From Desulfocapsa sp. (GTDB lineage: Bacteria; Desulfobacterota; Desulfobulbia; Desulfobulbales; Desulfocapsaceae), in contig JAFLJS010000069.1 of assembly GCA_022712895.1 (NCBI GenBank), positions 1 through 35,033 on the forward strand: a stretch of DNA of 35,033 nucleotides. Direction: 5' to 3'. Each line of letters starts with the position of its first letter. Positions within the stretch are counted from its first letter, which is position 1. Shown here piece after piece: positions 33,343 through 35,033 of the stretch. The position numbers and the translations under genes were made by a program. The notes below the pieces were generated by a model. That model was not told the DNA's origin and did no database searches. It was given only the letters and a program-made list of their open reading frames with translations.

Positions 33343-34263
33343 TTGAAGAACAATGGTGCCAGTAATTCAGTCTTTTTCTGTGAACAGTTGGCAAAAGAAG
33401 AATACAAGGAAATAGGGAGTATTGCCTTCTTACAACGACTAAAGGACTCAAATTATCGACAAATATTAATTTATATTCATGGCTTTTCGAATTTACCGGA
33501 AGAGGCGTTATCAGGGGCCAATGAGTTCCAAAAACTTTGTGACAAGAAAAAAAAGAAAGAAGTGCTGGTAATCCCCATTATATGGCCTTGTGACAATGAT
33601 TTTGGAATTATCAAAGATTACTGGGATGATCAGAAAGCAGCCGACCAAAGTGCTTTTTCTTTTGCAAGAGTTCTGGAGAAGTTTTTGGCATGGAGAAGTT
33701 CAAAAAAACACAATCCTGACAAAGCCCCATGCCTAAAAAGAATTAATGTATTAGCTCACTCAATGGGAAACCGGGTGTTTCGAGGAACTTTGACGGCATG
33801 GAACAAATATGATCTTCCGAAAGGTTTACCGCTGATCTTTCGAAATACATTTTTAGTTGCCGCGGATGTTGTAAATGAAACTCTCCAAGAAGGAGAACCA
33901 GGAGAACTCATTTGTCATGCTTCACGGAATGTGATCGTTTACCATGCATCAGATGATCTGGCACTGCGGGCCAGCAAAGCATCCAACCTCAAGAACAAAA
34001 TCGCATCCCGTAGATTAGGTCACACTGGCCCGGAAAACATGGCTAAAACTCCAAGAAATGTTTATCGGGTGGATTGTGACGATATCAACAATAGATATGA
34101 CTACCCGAAAGGACACTCCTACTTTCGATCTGGAACCAAAAAAGGTACTCCAGGAATAGTATTTAAACATATTTTCGAATGCTTAGTCACTGGCCGGGTA
34201 TTTCCAGAAGACGAACACCAGAGATCAACAATAATGAAGTTGAAGAGCAAGTCTAAGAAATAA
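33343..34263 (+). CDS. Alpha/beta hydrolase of DUF900 type
   Basis: This protein of about 306 residues has the hydrolase oxyanion segment ILIYIHGFSNLPEEA and the nucleophile elbow LAHSMGNR (G-x-S-x-G-like, with the Ser as nucleophile), followed by FLVAADVVN, where the Asp may complete the catalytic set, and a late His (GHSYF). This matches DUF900/alpha-beta hydrolases, which are predicted esterases or lipases. The listed start is a TTG at 33343 without a good ribosome binding site. The reading frame is open further upstream to 33271, where it reads ILFITNRFPK..., like the usual N-terminus of this family, and AAGGGAA lies before it, but that codon is ATA. The real start is therefore probably near 33271. 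The substrate is unknown. Confidence 0.8.
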   Translation: MKNNGASNSVFFCEQLAKEEYKEIGSIAFLQRLKDSNYRQILIYIHGFSNLPEEALSGANEFQKLCDKKKKKEVLVIPIIWPCDNDFGIIKDYWDDQKAADQSAFSFARVLEKFLAWRSSKKHNPDKAPCLKRINVLAHSMGNRVFRGTLTAWNKYDLPKGLPLIFRNTFLVAADVVNETLQEGEPGELICHASRNVIVYHASDDLALRASKASNLKNKIASRRLGHTGPENMAKTPRNVYRVDCDDINNRYDYPKGHSYFRSGTKKGTPGIVFKHIFECLVTGRVFPEDEHQRSTIMKLKSKSKK

Positions 34264-34597
34264 GAGAGATATTGAAACTTGGCCATGTTTTTGGATCTTT
34301 TGGGATCTGACCACATTTTAATTATTTACATTGAAAACAGCGACATGGAAAGCTGTTTTTAGATTATTATTCTTTGCTCTAGTAGCTTTGAGCCTAATTA
34401 TCGTCATCGGCCAAATGAGCACTAAGCCAATCCTCACTTCTCCAGTTTTGGGTGGTACTACTTGGTTTTCTCATAGCGAGCTTAACGCACACGCTAATAT
34501 ATTGAGTTGCCCTACAGGGAAAAAACACTAGCAAAGATAAAAAGTTTAAAATGACTGTCTGAGGAAAAACTCTATAAAAAACAAAAGGGGTAATAGC
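34264..34597. other. Intergenic region before the HsdR_N-type gene
   Basis: No gene can be supported here. A 66-codon frame (34331-34531, TTG start) contains a hydrophobic segment (FRLLFFALVALSLIIVIGQM) but has no ribosome binding site. A site AAAGGGG at 34584-34590 belongs to the next gene. Confidence 0.4.
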
Positions 34598-35033
34598 ATG
34601 GACTTCATCGATCAGTTGAAAACATTGTCTGCAAGAATGGCCAAACAGATTGAAAACATCACCACTGAAGAAGCTACCAAGAATGCCTTTGTCATGCCGT
34701 TTATACAAGCTCTTGGATATGATGTTTTTGATCCAACAGAAGTCGTCCCAGAATTTACTGCCGATGTAGGCAGCAAAAAAGGTGAAAAAGTCGACTATGC
34801 CATTCTGACAAATGGTAAGCCAACCCTCCTGTTCGAATGTAAATGTTGCGCTTCAGACCTCAATGAATGTCATGCCGCCCAACTACGTAGATATTTCCAT
34901 GTAACCTCGGCACGAATTGGCGTCCTTACTAATGGTTCAGTTTATAGATTTTATTCGGATCTGGAAGAAAAAAACATCATGGATGAAAAACCATTCATGG
35001 AAATTGACCTGCTTGACATCGACGAACAAATTG
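34598..35033 (+). CDS. Type I restriction HsdR_N-like nuclease protein, N-terminal part
   Basis: The frame starts at ATG 34598, after AAAGGGG, and is open to the window edge (145 residues shown). Residues about 20-85 have the HsdR_N pattern: ITTEEATKNAFVMPFIQALG, then GEKVDYAIL with Asp66 and LLFECK with Glu80 and Lys82, which together form the PD-(D/E)xK nuclease centre. Later AHVTSARIGVLTNG-like sequence (FHVTSARIGVLTNGSVYRFY) follows the same family. Such proteins occur as subunits of type I systems or as stand-alone nucleases, and the missing C-terminus decides which. It is the rightmost gene and belongs with the defence-type accessory content. Confidence 0.85.
   Translation, partial: MDFIDQLKTLSARMAKQIENITTEEATKNAFVMPFIQALGYDVFDPTEVVPEFTADVGSKKGEKVDYAILTNGKPTLLFECKCCASDLNECHAAQLRRYFHVTSARIGVLTNGSVYRFYSDLEEKNIMDEKPFMEIDLLDIDEQI

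Noticed and set aside
34331-34531. 66-codon frame with a hydrophobic segment before the HsdR_N gene
   Set aside because: TTG start without a ribosome binding site and no homology that I recognise; could be real but unsupported.

Overview
The window looks like a chromosome segment from a Gram-negative, anaerobic, sulfate-reducer-like bacterium, most likely Desulfobacterota near the Desulfobulbales. That placement is inference. It rests on a selenocysteine tRNA gene together with a predicted selenoprotein, rubredoxin, a lipid-anchored cytochrome c, several lipoproteins, and complete-TCA enzymes (AcnA, FumC). No rRNA or marker tree is available to confirm it.

Left end (1-5700) is an AT-rich accessory block. 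It holds the 5' end of an IS30-family transposase gene, then a tight three-gene restriction-modification operon (two tandem m5C methyltransferases and an HNH endonuclease, with overlapping start and stop codons), then a two-gene module of a RhuM/Bro-like DNA-binding protein and a Doc/Fic-type toxin. Long inverted repeats lie in and between these modules.

The middle (5700-30700) is mostly core metabolism and housekeeping: GNAT acetyltransferase, aconitase, cytochrome c lipoprotein, nitroreductase, fumarase C, enolase, HrpB helicase, a SAM methyltransferase, an M48 protease with a cupin partner, UvrA, a CoA-binding protein, GlyQ, tRNA-Sec (selC) and a fused pseudouridine synthase/methyltransferase. 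Between enolase and HrpB lies a scar of an old tandem duplication: intact eno is followed by a dead 5' fragment of hrpB, while intact hrpB is preceded by a dead, internally deleted eno. Inside this scar sits a group of four small Cys-rich genes on the minus strand: rubredoxin, a Cys-rich protein, a thioredoxin-fold selenoprotein with a UxxC site read through an in-frame TGA, and a zinc ribbon. The selC tRNA about 12 kb away supports the selenocysteine reading.

Right end (30700-35033) carries a bacterial homologue of the eukaryotic N-terminal glutamine amidohydrolase NTAQ1, tRNA-Pro(UGG) and tRNA-Asn(GUU) under a near-consensus promoter with terminators, about 1 kb with no convincing gene, a DUF900-like alpha/beta hydrolase, and the N-terminal part of an HsdR_N-type nuclease cut by the window edge. 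Two copies of a short MITE-like repeat with related TGAT...TCGTAAAAA ends lie at about 11.7 kb and 31.0 kb.

The observations most worth following are the UxxC selenoprotein, the bacterial NTAQ1, the reciprocal eno/hrpB duplication scar, the split RhuM-Doc module and the double-m5C/HNH restriction system.
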